Source: Maylandia zebra
Lineage: Eukaryota; Chordata; Actinopteri; Cichliformes; Cichlidae
Length of the DNA: 64,000 nucleotides
Assembly: GCF_041146795.1 (NCBI RefSeq)
Contig: NC_135169.1
Span: 7,956,264-8,020,263 of the forward strand
Direction: 5' to 3'
The notes beneath the pieces were generated by a model. That model did not search any database, was not told where the DNA came from, and saw only the letters and a program-made list of their open reading frames with translations. The position numbers and the translations under genes were made by a program. Of this stretch, positions 41,314 through 52,640 are shown in pieces. How positions within the stretch are numbered: the stretch's first letter is position 1; every line of letters starts with the position of its first letter.

Positions 41314-43649
41314 ATTTAAAGCCTTTCCTAAGGAAAGAGCGACAGTACCCTCTAGTGGTGAGAGCTGAAAATAGGATTTTGGTCGCTGCTCTGAAGTCGG
41401 TCTGCTGGGTACAAATTCTATGGAATCTTAGCAACTGGGACTTAATTAAACCAGCAAACGTATGTTTCGGGTGGAAGCTTGTTTTAAACAACAGTGCATA
41501 TGTGTCCGTGGGTTTGAAAAATACTTTAATGTACAATTTGTGGGTGTGTGAAAAATTTGTGCCTTTAAAGGTGGTTGTGTCCAAAAAGTGAGTTGTGGTT
41601 TTGCTAATTGTGGATTTGAGTTTAATTGAGTCATTGTGATCATTCAGAGTGCTTAGAAACGTTTCAAAATCTTGTTGAGAACGAGGCCATACTCCCCAGA
41701 TGTCATCAAGAAACCTGTAGTAATACAGTGGTTTAACACATTTTGCTGCAGTCTCCCATTCAGCCATGAATATGTTGGCATATGCTGGGGCAAACTTCTT
41801 GCCCATGGCCGTCCCTTTTATTTGCAAAAAGGAGTCCCCGTTGAACTCAAAGTCATTTCTCGTGAGATTAATTTCAAATAATTGTAGTAATTCTTTTTCT
41901 GGCCTTTTCTTGTCCTGATATTTATGGAAAATATTCCTAATGGAGTTAATTCCCTCCTTAATATCAATATTGGTGTACAGGCTGTAAATGTCAGTAGAGA
42001 AGAGAAATGATTCAGCGGGTACTTCTATTCGTTTCACCTTTTCAACAAAGTCATAGGTATCTTTAATGTAGCTGTCATGCTTTGTGGACAAGGGATTTAA
42101 GAAAAAGTCCAAATATTCTGCTGTGCGGTAAGTTTCACTTTCACAGTCAGACACCCGGGGGGGGGGGCACCTGGAATGGTACGGACCCTTTGCCGGGTCT
42201 TTGTGGTCTTTGTGGATTTTGGGCAGCAGATAAAACAGCCTTCCTCTTGGCTCAGAGGAGCCTAATAAATTGTTTTTGTTTCATATTAATTTCTTTTGAT
42301 ATAAGTTATTGATTATTTCCTCCACAATAGGCAGTGTGTCCAAATAAATGGGTTTATTTAATTTTGAATAATACGTTGTGTCATTTAGTTGTCTGTAGCC
42401 CTCCTGTAAATACTGATCTCTGTCCAGGATGACCAGAGCACTCCCTTAATATGCCGGTTTTATGACTATTTGTTTGTTTTCTCTTAGTTCTTTTAGAGCT
42501 TTGGTTTCTTCTCCCTTCAAATTGGGTTTGATGCGGTCAATGTGGAAATGATTTTGAAAATATTCATAATCAGCTTTCACCAAGGTGGATACCTCAGGTG
42601 GAAGCTGACCTATGGGAGGAGACCAGTCAGATTTGGGAGTGAAAGGCTGGGGTTCTGTGTCAGACTTGTCCCCATAATGCATGGCCAATTTGACTCTTCT
42701 GTGGTATTGTTGGATATCATATTTGCATTTCAACAGGAAGTTTTTATTATAACTCTTTGTGGGAATAAAATCTAGGCCCCTGTTCAAAAGGGTCCGCTGA
42801 GCAGTGGAAGGCTGAAAGTTTAGACAGATTAATAACACCACTACTCACCCCCTCCCTTTTCGCTGGGCTTATGGGGACGCCACATTTACAGTCACTCCAG
42901 TGCTCCAACACACACTTTGCTGTCTTATCAGTCCAGTGGATATTGTCCTTCTCTGTGTTGAACATTGAGGCAGGAAGAACAGGGATGTGATTGTCCAGAC
43001 CTGCAATAAAAGTGTTCAAGTGCAGCAGTGTTTCCTGCTCCTTCTGGGGCAGAGCTAAGGAAAAGTTAACAACTGGGATGTAGATGTCAGCCTCAGGACA
43101 TTTTTCCTGGCTGTCTTCAACACCTTTGTCAGCTCTGACTGGTGTGTTCTTGTCCCTTTGTGACCTGTTGTTCAGGTCGAAAGATAACACCAGTGTTTCC
43201 ACGTCTTCATCGCAGGTTGCTTTTCCCAGCAGGGCCTGTGCATGGCACCATTTTGCCCCGGGAAAACTGTTTGTATGTGTTGCATTGAAAAGGATGGGAG
43301 TGTGGCCACATTTGAATCACCAATGATAAGTGATGTCTTTTTTTTTCTTTTTTTTTTTTGTGTCCCGTTTGGATCTATAGCCATCAGAATTGTTGTCTTA
43401 AGGCCAAGAAAGATGCCAAGCGGATTTATTTTACCAAGTGGATCATCGTGGCCTTGCCATATTGGTCCATTTGATTGACCTTTATTATAATTATGAATTT
43501 ATTTTATTTTCAGTTGCTACAAACGGGACAGACATGACTGGGGGATAGGACAGGGAGAGAGAATGAAAGAGAGGGAGAGAAAGAAAACCAAAGGGGAGAA
43601 GAGACAGTGAGAAGGGGGGGAAGAGAGAAAGAAAAACAAACAAACAAAC

Positions 43650-44315
43650 TGAAGGAAAAAAATGTCCATCCCGGTTTTCCCTCCAAGGCACGAGCGATAA
43701 GCAGAGTTCTGTCCTTTCCTTCTAAGATTCCTAATTATTTAAAGTAACACTCAGGTATGCCATTCAGCGTGTTAGTACGAGCTCGGGAGCAGCTTGGGAG
43801 AACAAGGAAACACAGACTGCTTCAGGTTGTCTTCCCAATCGACTCAAAGGTTTATTTAGTACATAACAGCTTATATAGAGGAAAAAAAGGTTCGTGTGTC
43901 AGCAAGTTCCGGTACAGACCAAATAAGGAAACGTCTTCCTGCCTTGTGAGCAAAGAAGTATCCTGTGTGTAGTTTATCTCTTCAGTTACAATTTATGATC
44001 ATCCCAGCAAAATACACTCCTAGACATAGAATACAGAGTTCTTTCATTAGTGAATTCTGAAACAAACCACCTGGCCTTTAACGAGCCTTTTTCTAAGAGA
44101 TAAAGAAGGGAGGATGGGAGTAAGGAAGTGGTCTCGTCTCTGTGGTGTTTTCGACCTTGGGGTACCAGCCTGTGAGTCTTACACATCAATTCTTGGGTCA
44201 GAGAGAAAGAGAAAAACAACTAGTAAATGGGCCTTATTGAGTAACAGTTTCATGTATGATATCACTATAAAACAATATCCTGTAAATGCTACCGTGGTAT
44301 CAAAATATCACAACA
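43650..44315 (-). repeat. 3' LTR of the young retrovirus (666 bp)
   Basis: In element orientation it begins TGTTGTGATA and ends CCTTCA. A TATA-like CTATATAAGC (complement of about 43871-43880) is followed closely by the poly(A) signal AATAAA (complement near 43850). It is nearly identical to 49560-50225. Confidence 0.95.
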
Positions 44316-44328
44316 GTTCTCTCCTTTT
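44316..44328 (-). promoter_or_regulatory. retroviral polypurine tract
   Basis: The minus strand reads AAAAGGAGAGAAC directly before the TG of the 3' LTR, the expected position for the plus-strand primer. Confidence 0.8.
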
Positions 44329-44490
44329 ATCATGTAATGATAACATAGTATAAAGACAGAATGTAATAACATAATATAAAGACAAATCATAAACATAAAA
44401 CAAATCATAAATGTAACTAGTCCTTCGAGTAAGCTTAATATCAAATATTCTGAGAGTGTATACATGGTATCACACAACAGACAATAATTA

Positions 44491-45869
44491 TCAACAACAA
44501 ATAATACATGCTACAACGGTTACAAAGGCTACAATTAGTTTCTTCCATTTTCCAAACGTGTCCTGTAGCCACTGACCGTGGCCTGTATTGGCAATTAGTT
44601 CTATCTTCAATGCTTCAAGTCTATTCATAGCTTGTGTGAATGGACCGTTAGGGGCGGTATTATTGGGAATGAAAGTACAGCATACATCAACGGTCACTAG
44701 ACCACAGGTACCGGTCCAATTAACAGGTAAAGCTAATCTAAGGGTATTATTGCACATCCAATAAGCATGTGGGATTGGTCTAGTTAGGCGCGTGACCATA
44801 TGTGATTTAACTAACTCCCCCCAGTCAGTATCATTTAATACACCCTCTGGGGGAACAATGATCGATTCGCCGCTCGAACTTGAACTGTGTGTGTGTTCCT
44901 CCAGATATGATACAACTTCAGCCACAGAGACAGCTAGCCATGTCTCATTGCAGCGTGCACCTGGGGAGTCAGAGAAGAATGTGTAGTTATCCTTTGTATA
45001 ATCTATGTGTGTGTCTGGGCCAGTTAACTTTAGTCTGCGCAGACATATCATACTAGTATTAAAATGGAGAGGGATCTGTCCTAGGGGCAGTGAGGTTTTT
45101 AACTTCTTCTTAGGGCGTTTCATTGGGGCGCAGGTCCCTGCGGTGTTATTAGATAACTTCAATAATTCGCCTAATGGAGTCTCAGGGTTAGTTCGTGTGT
45201 GTGTGTGTGTCTAAGTAGGCAGTCGAGAGGGCTCAGAGTCAACTGTAAAGCGTCTTTAAAGAGAGCATTATCTCCGCCGATTTCCTCTAGTCCCTCAGTG
45301 AGGGGGAAACCGGATATGGGGTATCCTACTATTACCTGTTCTGGATTAGCCTTTGAACAGACATAACAGTTACTGTTTCCTAAATCACGAGCGGCTGTTC
45401 TGGCATTTTCATACCAGGAGTTGACTCCTGTTCTAGAGGGCGCATAAGATGGTTTATTAGTGGCGTCTATGTTGCTATTTACTGATTTTAGGGAACGTAA
45501 TGAGTGCATTAAGTAGGTGTCTTGCAAAATAGAGCATGAGGTATAGTCAGCAAAATATGACCTGCAGAAATGTGAACATGGTTGCAGTTTACAATACAAA
45601 ATAGCAAAGAGAAATCCTAAGGTTAATGCGATAGATATGATAAATAACCTAAATATATAAGAAAAACAGTTCTTCAGTCGTCTCCTGGCCTGGTCCCAGG
45701 TTCGAGAGACACAGAATAAGCGTCGTATGATGACAATGGGCATTTCATTTTCTCCATTATCAGGATGAAATGAGTCTGGCTTTATCAGGTTAGACATCAT
45801 GTGGTACTTTTGGCTTTCTGTTCCTGCTGGATGTTTGAGTACCTTGTTGTTGTTCAGGTGAAGCATCAA
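44491..45869 (-). pseudogene. retroviral envelope, two frames
   Basis: The first frame (45869-45171) has an N-terminal cytoplasmic-like part and a hydrophobic leader/anchor (LFIISIALTLGFLFAIL), then a Cys-rich surface region. It shifts at a short (GT)n at about 45196-45212. The second frame (45162-44491) contains several N-glycosylation sites, a C-x7-CC motif followed by TFIPNN, and a C-terminal hydrophobic segment (LIVAFVTVVACIICC). The CC-TFIPNN pattern resembles transmembrane subunits of gammaretrovirus-type envelopes of fish. Defective as read; no joined version is given. Confidence 0.7.
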
Positions 45870-46366
45870 AGAGCTCTCTGAGTCTTGGCTCTTTCAGGCG
45901 TTGTGTGTTAATCAGTGATTGTGTGTGTATGTGGATTGAATTGGATCCTGGCGCTGGCCCGCCGGAGATGTCATCTGCTTGATCGACGCCTGAGATGGTC
46001 CGATTGGGCTGGTCTTAACCCTGCTGGCATGAATCCACTGAGGTTGTCCGTCTGTGAGGATGCTGGTTCTTCGTCACTGCCAGTACAGTCTGGGGCTGGA
46101 ACACGTGCGGCCTCCCAAAGTGTCCTTGGTTTTAGCGACTTCACCAACACGCATCTCCTTGTCTCCACTGGTGGAACTGTGGAGGGGAAAGGCTGAGAGA
46201 GACAAACTTTCTGATAGTTATTATTCAGTTTTTCTACCAGGTTGTGAACATCAGTGGACAATGCAATATACATCACCTTCTACTAGCGGTGCCCCTCTGG
46301 AAGCTGACCATGGTGTTGGAAATAGTCTTATTTCAAATGGAAATAATTTGGTTACTGCAGATGGAG

Positions 46367-46606
46367 TCATAATGTATGAAATGGAAAATCTGGTTGTGGT
46401 AAATGCTGATGTTTTGCTTTTGATTTTCCTACATTAGTTCGCGCACATGTTAGACAGGTTGCTAATATGCTTTTTACTGCATGTGATGTTTTTTCAATTA
46501 CAAATCTTGATTTTATTGCCCCTATTACCCCTCTTTGTCCGACATGACTCACACAGTGAAAATGTCGGGCAAGGACTGGCATCAGGGAATATGGGAGGGC
46601 AATCAA
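46367..46606 (-). pseudogene. retroviral integrase N-terminal zinc domain
   Basis: HFHCVSHVGQRGVIGAIKSRF followed by CLTCARTNVGK gives the H-x3-H and C-x2-C pattern of the HHCC domain. No DDE core follows. The next frame (46276-45971) looks like an integrase C-terminal or spacer region, so the catalytic core has been deleted. Confidence 0.65.
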
Positions 46607-47356
46607 ACGCTTAAGATTTTGTATAAGCCATCTCTGTCATCTAAGGTACAGTCATTATTCTCCCAATAGGTGTAATCACATGCAGAGGCTTGCTCATGTA
46701 TGAATTTTAAATCAACATTTGTGTCTAAATAGTCTGGGAGTGTAACAAGTGGCAGCTGTAGGGGCACAGATAATACTTCCTGCGGAGGTGGGAGCTGTGA
46801 TGCAGCTGCAGCCTTGGCTGTCACGTCTGCTAAGGCATTACCTGTTGCTTCGTCTGTGTCAGCTGTACTGTGTCCTTTCGTTTTTACAACTGCAACGGCC
46901 GATGGCAGCTGTATAGCCTGAAAAAGTCTTTGAACAAAATCAGAATTTAGCAATTTATTTTCCATCAGCAGATCTAAATCCTCTTTGTCTCCACAATGTG
47001 CCAAAGTCATGCACAACGCCAAATGCATAGCGGCTGTCTGCGTAAATTGTCACATGCTTATCCAAATGTAGCTCACAGGCGCGTATTAAAGCCATGAGCT
47101 CTGCTTTTTGTGCTGAGTGAAATGGTAATGAGTGAGCCTCTAGTATGATGTCAGGCAATGTTACCACTGAATAGCCACAAAGAAATGAGTTGTCATTCGG
47201 CCTTGAACAGGACCCGTCCACATAAACCGTGGCTGAGTCTGGAATAGGTGTTTGCTCTAGATCTGGACGTGGTGCTGTGGATTCCTGTATACGTGTCATG
47301 CAGTCATGATCATCAAGCCTGTCTGAGCCATCCTGTCGGTCAGAAGAACACAGCAT
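46603..47356 (-). pseudogene. retroviral RNase H
   Basis: Frames 47356-46955 and 47028-46603. The catalytic residues sit in VYVDGSCS, the AELMAL helix, TIYADSRYAFGVVHDFGTLW and, after a shift, the C-terminal GHSTADTDEATGNALAD. All four acidic positions of the fold are identifiable, but two frames are needed. Confidence 0.8.
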
Positions 47357-47640
47357 AGGATCAATAAATGTGCTGGCGAATTGGGTGTGCTGCTCGCTTT
47401 TATAGTGAGATTTGCATATGTTGTGTAGTTATGTTTGCTAGAATGGTCGTGACCTGGTGATTGGTGTGTAGAATAGTGTCATGTGAGAGTGTAAGCTTCT
47501 CGCAGTCCCTTATCATGATAGAGCAAGCTGCTACTGCCCTCAGGCAGGCCGGCATCCCCTGAACAATTCAGGCAGCACCTTTGAGTGGCGGAGGTCAGCA
47601 CTCCCTTTAATGCATTGAAAGAGGCAGTCATTTCTGTGGA

Positions 47641-48317
47641 TCACAGTATTCGAGGAGGCTTCTCTTTTTTACAACAGTCACGCAGAATGTGGTCATGAAA
47701 AGAACAGTCTGGTATCCACGGTCTGCAATAGTTCACCATGCCCAGGAAGGACAACATTTCCTTCTGTGTAGTGGGCCGAGGGACGGAGGTCACAGCTTTG
47801 ACCCTGTCTGCAGTCATGGAACGTTTTCCGTGAGACAGTGTGAATCCCAAATATTGAACCGAAGTCTGACAGTACTGCATTTTCTTTGCTGATGCTTTGT
47901 GGCCAGTCTTTTGGAGGTGCTGGAGAAGCATGTGTGTAGCAGTTTGACACAGTTTTTCACTTTCAGCACAGAGGAGGAGGTCATCCAGTACAGCCCTGGA
48001 GGAGTGAAGCTGTCCAGGGTAGCACGGACCACCATTGAGAAAGCAGCAGGGCTGTCTACCAAGCCTTGGGGCAAACGAGTCCAAGTGTACTGCTTATTTC
48101 TATGTGTGAATGCAAATAACGGCTGTGTGTCTTCATGCACAGGTACTGAGAAAAAGGAGCGGAGCATAAATCCACCACGGTAAAATGTGTATGCAATGCA
48201 TGTCAATATGCTGTGAACATCTGAAACAGAGTACCGGACAAAAAGGATGTTGAGTTCATTCTCTGCTGAGGGTCCAGCTGACACAGAGGATGTTCCTTCT
48301 CCATCATGTCGGTACAT
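47641..48317 (-). pseudogene. retroviral reverse transcriptase, frameshifted
   Basis: The frame at 48317-47814 has FSVPVHEDTQPLFAFTHRNK and YTWTRLPQGLVDSPAAF, the fingers/palm of a retroviral RT. The second frame (48084-47641) holds the catalytic Asp pair in LDDLLLCAES, then QYLGFTLSHGKRSMTADRV and FLGMVNYCRPWIP from the connection region. The shift lies just before the Asp pair. It is inactive as read. Confidence 0.8.
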
Positions 48318-48916
48318 AGGGCAGAGAACACATAACTGTTATCAGTGTCAGCAATTATTTCACCCTTTATGTTAAATGAAATACACAAATTCATTTTTGC
48401 TCTGGGTGTCTGCGGCTGCTGGAAAACTGAGCCACAATAAAAACACATATCTCTACTTTTATCCTTCCGTCCTCTGAAACTTCCTTGCTGTGCTGGAGCG
48501 GGTAATCCTGCATACATTAGTTTCTCACTTTCCTCTGAGCCTTCTACATCAAAATTCAACTTTATCTTAACACTTTTAGCTTTCGTGGTAGTATCTGCAC
48601 TGGCCTTCAGTTTTACTGACCTGTTTTCTGGCGATAATCGTTCGGGATAGGGCTCCGGAAATAAATTAGAATGCATTGAACTTACAGTCCATAAGTTGTA
48701 AACAAAGTCAGTCATATAAGCACTTCCGCATGTTCTGGATACGTGATCATGGACGTCTTCACCGATTCGTGGACGTGGGTTACACGTAACCGGAAATGGG
48801 AGTCGTACTGAGCCGTTATTTGAGACTTTATTTTGTATTTTATTAATTTTTGGTTTTACAGGTACTTTAGATTTTTTATCGGACCTGTCTGTGGTCTTTG
48901 AATAATTCTGACCCAT
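48203..48916 (-). pseudogene. retroviral gag, internally deleted
   Basis: It starts MGQNYSK at 48916, a myristoylation-type start usual for retroviral Gag. A basic, Lys-rich matrix-like part follows, then RTCGSAYMTDFVYNLW. Further on, DMCFYCG is the first half of a zinc knuckle. The knuckle is not completed and the frame moves into a short stretch that could be protease (INIKGEIIADTDNS-like). The capsid core appears missing, so most of gag and protease has been deleted. Confidence 0.65.
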
Positions 48917-49538
48917 GTTCAGTGATTTCCAGAGGGGTTTACACGCTAGGAGGATTTAGGTTAGTATTTTCGCTGCGGCACAGCTGAGGTCACTTTAAAT
49001 TTATTGCTAGCAATTTTTGTTTGGGTGAGCAACTCTCACTTAACGAGCAACTTCTCGCAAAACAACAGGCAACTTCCTGTGTCTTTCTGCTTTTAATTTA
49101 CTGCTTTTAACCCTTGAGACCCGTGTTTTTTTGGGGGGTTTTTTTTCAAAAGAAAAATTAAACAATTAATTATTATTATTTTTTTTTTTTACGTATAAAT
49201 GTGTTGTGTCTTTCCACTCACTCCACTTGATTATAACTGATTTATTTATAACATTTTATATAAAAGAAAAACGAGAAGCACATTAATTCATAGTAATTTA
49301 ACATAAAATTGTTTGATAGTGTTAATTTGGAAAGCCACAACTCTAGCGGGTCCACCAACACCACACAAGGGTTAATTTACTTTATTCGGGGACTGAGGAA
49401 GTCGTCAGTGTATCTCTCTGGATCACTAAGTGAAACTTCGTCAGCATATCCCGTTTTTTTTATGGATCGATCACTGAGAGAGGTATAATACGGTCTTTAT
49501 ATAAATATGAAAGACGCATATTTACCTTCTGTCAGTCA

Positions 49539-49556
49539 ATCCCACTTCTGACGCCA
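49539..49556 (-). promoter_or_regulatory. retroviral primer-binding site, tRNA-Leu-like
   Basis: In element orientation the sequence three bases after the 5' LTR is TGGCGTCAGAAGTGGGAT. It is complementary to a tRNA 3' end with CCA. From memory, the CCCACTTCTGAC part best fits a leucine tRNA. Confidence 0.7.
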
Positions 49557-49559
49557 AAT

Positions 49560-50225
49560 TGAAGGAAAAAAATGTCCATCCCGGTTTTCCCTCCAAGGCA
49601 CGAGCGATAAGCAGAGTTCTGTCCTTTCCTTCTAAGATTCCTAATTATTTAAAGTAACACTCAGGTATGCCATTCAGCGTGTTAGTACGAGCTCGGGAGC
49701 AGCTTGGGAGAACAAGAAAACAGAGACTGCTTTAGGTTGCCTTCCCAATCGACTCAAAGGTTTATTTAGTACATAACAGCTTATATAGAGGAAAAAAAGG
49801 TTCGTGTGTCAGCAAGTTCCGGTACAGACCAAATAAGGAAACGTCTTCCTGCCTTGTGAGCAAAGAAGTATCCTGTGTGTAGTTTATCTCTTCAGTTACA
49901 ATTTATGATCATCCCAGCAAAATACACTCCTAGACATAGAATACAGAGTTCTTTCATTAGTGAATTCTGAAACAAACCACCTGGCCTTTAACGAGCCTTT
50001 TTCTAAGAGATAAAGAAGGGAGGATGGGAGTAAGGAAGTGGTCTCGTCTCTGTGGTATTTTCGACCTTGGGGTACCAGCCTGTGAGTCTTACACATCAAT
50101 TCTTGGGTCAGAGAGAAAGAGAAAAACAACTAGTAAATGGGCCTTATTGAGTAACAGTTTCATGTATGATATCACTATAAAACAATATCCTGTAAATGCT
50201 ACCATGGTATCAAAATATCACAACA
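49560..50225 (-). repeat. 5' LTR of the young retrovirus (666 bp)
   Basis: Same length and ends as the other LTR. Differences seen by eye cluster at about 49717-49741, plus one base each near 50057 and 50203. Confidence 0.95.
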
Positions 50226-52640
50226 CAAACAAAAAAAACAAAACACCTGGGTCACCTGTATGGAGAAAAAAAAACAGAAGAGACAGCAAACAACAAAGAG
50301 CAACATAATAAGAAAAAAAAAAGCACCATCAAAATAAACTAGCTAGCAGTAGATATCAGTAGATACTAAATAATAAACGATATTGTGCAACACGCAAGAT
50401 AGACAGCGCACAATGTGCTTTGAGGCAGCAGCCAAGAAAGCTGTAGTCCACGTCTGTGAATACCCATGTGTACACCTGTGTGCATACCTGTGTGGATCAG
50501 CATGCTTGCATTCCAAAGGTTTCTCCATGTAATGATCTGCTAGGGAGTGTGGGGAGCCACAGCCCTGTCCTCTATGGTATCAAGCAGGTATGGAGGAGAT
50601 CAAAACTCCAGACATCCAGAGTCCCCCAGAACACAAGAGACCAAGGAAGACCCACAGAGGGGCAGCCGCGCCACTGTCCCAGAAAGAGCTGAGGAGAGTC
50701 CCAGATGAGGGCTCATTCAGCAGCCGCGGAGCAGAAGCCAGGGGGAGTTGCAGTGACGCGCCCGTGGGCTCCGCCGGCAGCCAGCTGTGCCTGAGTGACC
50801 GAGCCCCAGGCCGAGAGGCCGGGGGCACCCCACCTCCGAAGTGGCCCGAGCGAGCCCCAGGCTCCAGGCCCCGATAAGCGGCCGCCAAGGAGTGAGCCGG
50901 TGTGTACCTGGACGCCCACCCCCAGACACAAAGAACCACCAACGCACCGACACCTGAGGGAGTCCGCCACCGGCAGGGGAAGTGGTGGTGGGTAGAGATA
51001 GGCCCTCCAAGGTTTGGAGGCCTGAGATGTCCCCAGAGAGATGGTGTCTGATACCCAACCTGACATATAGACACAGACATACAGGCACACACAGATACAA
51101 ACATCCATTCCCACCCTCATGCTCTCATATGCACTTACTCCACACTCAACCAACGTGGAGACAGACATAAAGAGACGCTGTACACACGATCACACTCCCC
51201 AAGCGTACTCTACGAACCGGGTCTAGGTACCCTTGCCCCTGGAGGGGGGAACTGCACCCAGACCCAGGTGGTGTTACCCTTTTCCCTGCGGTGGGGGGAG
51301 GCAGACCGCCCCGACTCTGCAGCAGCAGGGAGGCCCCACACCCCAGACCGCAGCCGGACGGCCAACTCCTCCTAGCCCCCCCGCTCCAGCAGGCCGCAGA
51401 GAACGGGGGTGAGAGAAGACTCCAAACCTCCCTCCACCCGCTCATTGTAGTGTTGATGCATGTGTGTTCTAAGGTGCATTTAAAACCCAGGAGGGCATGG
51501 AGCTACCTGCCAAGGAGCAGCAGGTAAGCGCATAGTCCCTCCTGTTAGCCCTCAATGTCTACGTGTATTTAAAATTGAGAGGTGGGCAACGACGCCAGGG
51601 GTGAGGTGTACACCCTGATGGTAACTTGGACTCCGTGTATCGTGCCCACCTCCAAGATCCTATATGTATGTGTAATGAGGGTGTGAGTAATGTGAATGTC
51701 TAAGTTGTGGGATAAAATTGAGGCAGAGGCAGCCAGAAGAAGACGGGGGGGGGGGTAGCCTCCTCTGCACCCTGGTGACATACCCCTACTCCAAGGCCCT
51801 GCATGTGTGGGTGGTTGTGGTGGAGCGGGGTGAGGGAGGCAGCTGGAGATGGGGAGGGAAGGAAGGGAGGGGCAAGTGACCCCTCCTTGGGGCCAGCTCC
51901 CCCGCTGACCCCAGTAGGCACTCCCATACTCCGCGACCCGCCAGGGAAAGGGGGCCCAGGCCCATCCAGACCGGGGCCCAGCGCAGCAGCGCCGCCCGGC
52001 CCCACAGAGCCCGGGACACTCCACCCAACCCCACCACAGAGAAAACTGCACCCACCCCCCCATCCACTCATCTTCCAGATTACATGAGACGATAGACGCC
52101 CAGGCTGAGATCTTCCTCCACCTCTCCTGTATCTCCCCCTCCTGCAGAGAGTTCCTGAGGAGAGGAAAGCTCCTGCAAGGTGTGACAATCTCCCCCACCA
52201 GTTGAAGAGCCCCCCAGGTGGCTCGACACACCGGCGGCACCATGCGCCAGGGATGGGCCCCCATGCACCCACCCGCCCACAACCCCAGCAACACACAAAC
52301 CAGGACCCAAGGCCCCGAGGCCCAACCAGGGCCCCAGCCCAGAGACGGAGCGCCCCCAGAACCTCACGCCCATCCCGGACCCACCCAGGGGCAGCCAGGC
52401 TACCAGGTCAGTAACCCACGTCCATCAGCACAGATCCTCCCCTAGCCCCGCTGCACGCAGCCACGAGGAAACAGTCAGAAAAGAGCCCCCAACCGGACAT
52501 GACTGCTACCCCGAGTTGAGCCCCCCAAGGAAGATGCCTCCGGGGAACCCCCTGACGCCCTAAGCCTGTCCCTGCCCCCACACCAATCACAACAGTGAAG
52601 GCGGGACCAAACTATGACCCCCCCCCCCCCCCCACCCCCA
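50226..52640 (-). other. GC-rich 3' UTR of the L1
   Basis: Non-coding part between the ORF2 stop (52641) and the retroviral insertion. It has a C15 run near 52619-52633. GC-rich sequence with few stop codons produces long overlapping open frames on both strands (for example 51569-52296 in three frames), none with a recognisable domain. Its 3' portion recurs at 38100-38782. Confidence 0.75.

Larger units (their letters stand above)
40600..43337 (-). mobile_element. Neptune-like Penelope element: SGNH, RT, GIY-YIG
   Basis: On the minus strand, from 43337 down, an SGNH-hydrolase domain runs directly into the reverse transcriptase N-terminus. The palm follows, then a GIY-YIG domain, ending near 40600 in an AT-rich tail. 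It is interrupted by the L1 poly(A) end at 43338, a hAT-type MITE at 41088-41313 and a (GT)n at 40771. Frameshifts near 42150-42450 and 42790 inactivate it. Confidence 0.8.
40640..43337 (-). pseudogene. Penelope-like polyprotein (SGNH-RT-GIY-YIG)
   Basis: SGNH part (43337-42850): SLIIGDSNVATLPSF with the catalytic Ser, VLSFDLNNRSQRDK, ADIYIPVVNFS and the D-x-x-H block DNIHWT. Reverse transcriptase: INLS into RTLLNRGLDFIPTKSYNK and KELRENKQIVIKPA (42841-42446), ILDRDQYLQEGYRQL across a break, then 42154-41264 with FSTDIYSLYTNIDIKEGI, GTAMGKKFAPAYANIFMAEW and the catalytic FLDDIWG. After the MITE the frame resumes at 41086 and reaches the GIY-YIG signature CSKCGIQYIGETGNTLL (40916-40830). The last part, RKAERVWIAKLDTVHPKGLN, is near 40660. 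At least two frameshifts are present. Confidence 0.8.
43650..50225 (-). mobile_element. young endogenous retrovirus with paired LTRs
   Basis: 6.58 kb on the minus strand, flanked by CAAAC duplications (43645-43649 and 50226-50230). Both LTRs are 666 bp and differ at about 6 sites by eye. Internal order from 50225 down: LTR, primer-binding site, gag, RT, RNase H, integrase zinc domain, env, polypurine tract, LTR. Gag-protease and the integrase core are internally deleted and frames are shifted, so the copy is defective despite its young LTRs. It sits in the 3' UTR of the L1. Confidence 0.93.
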
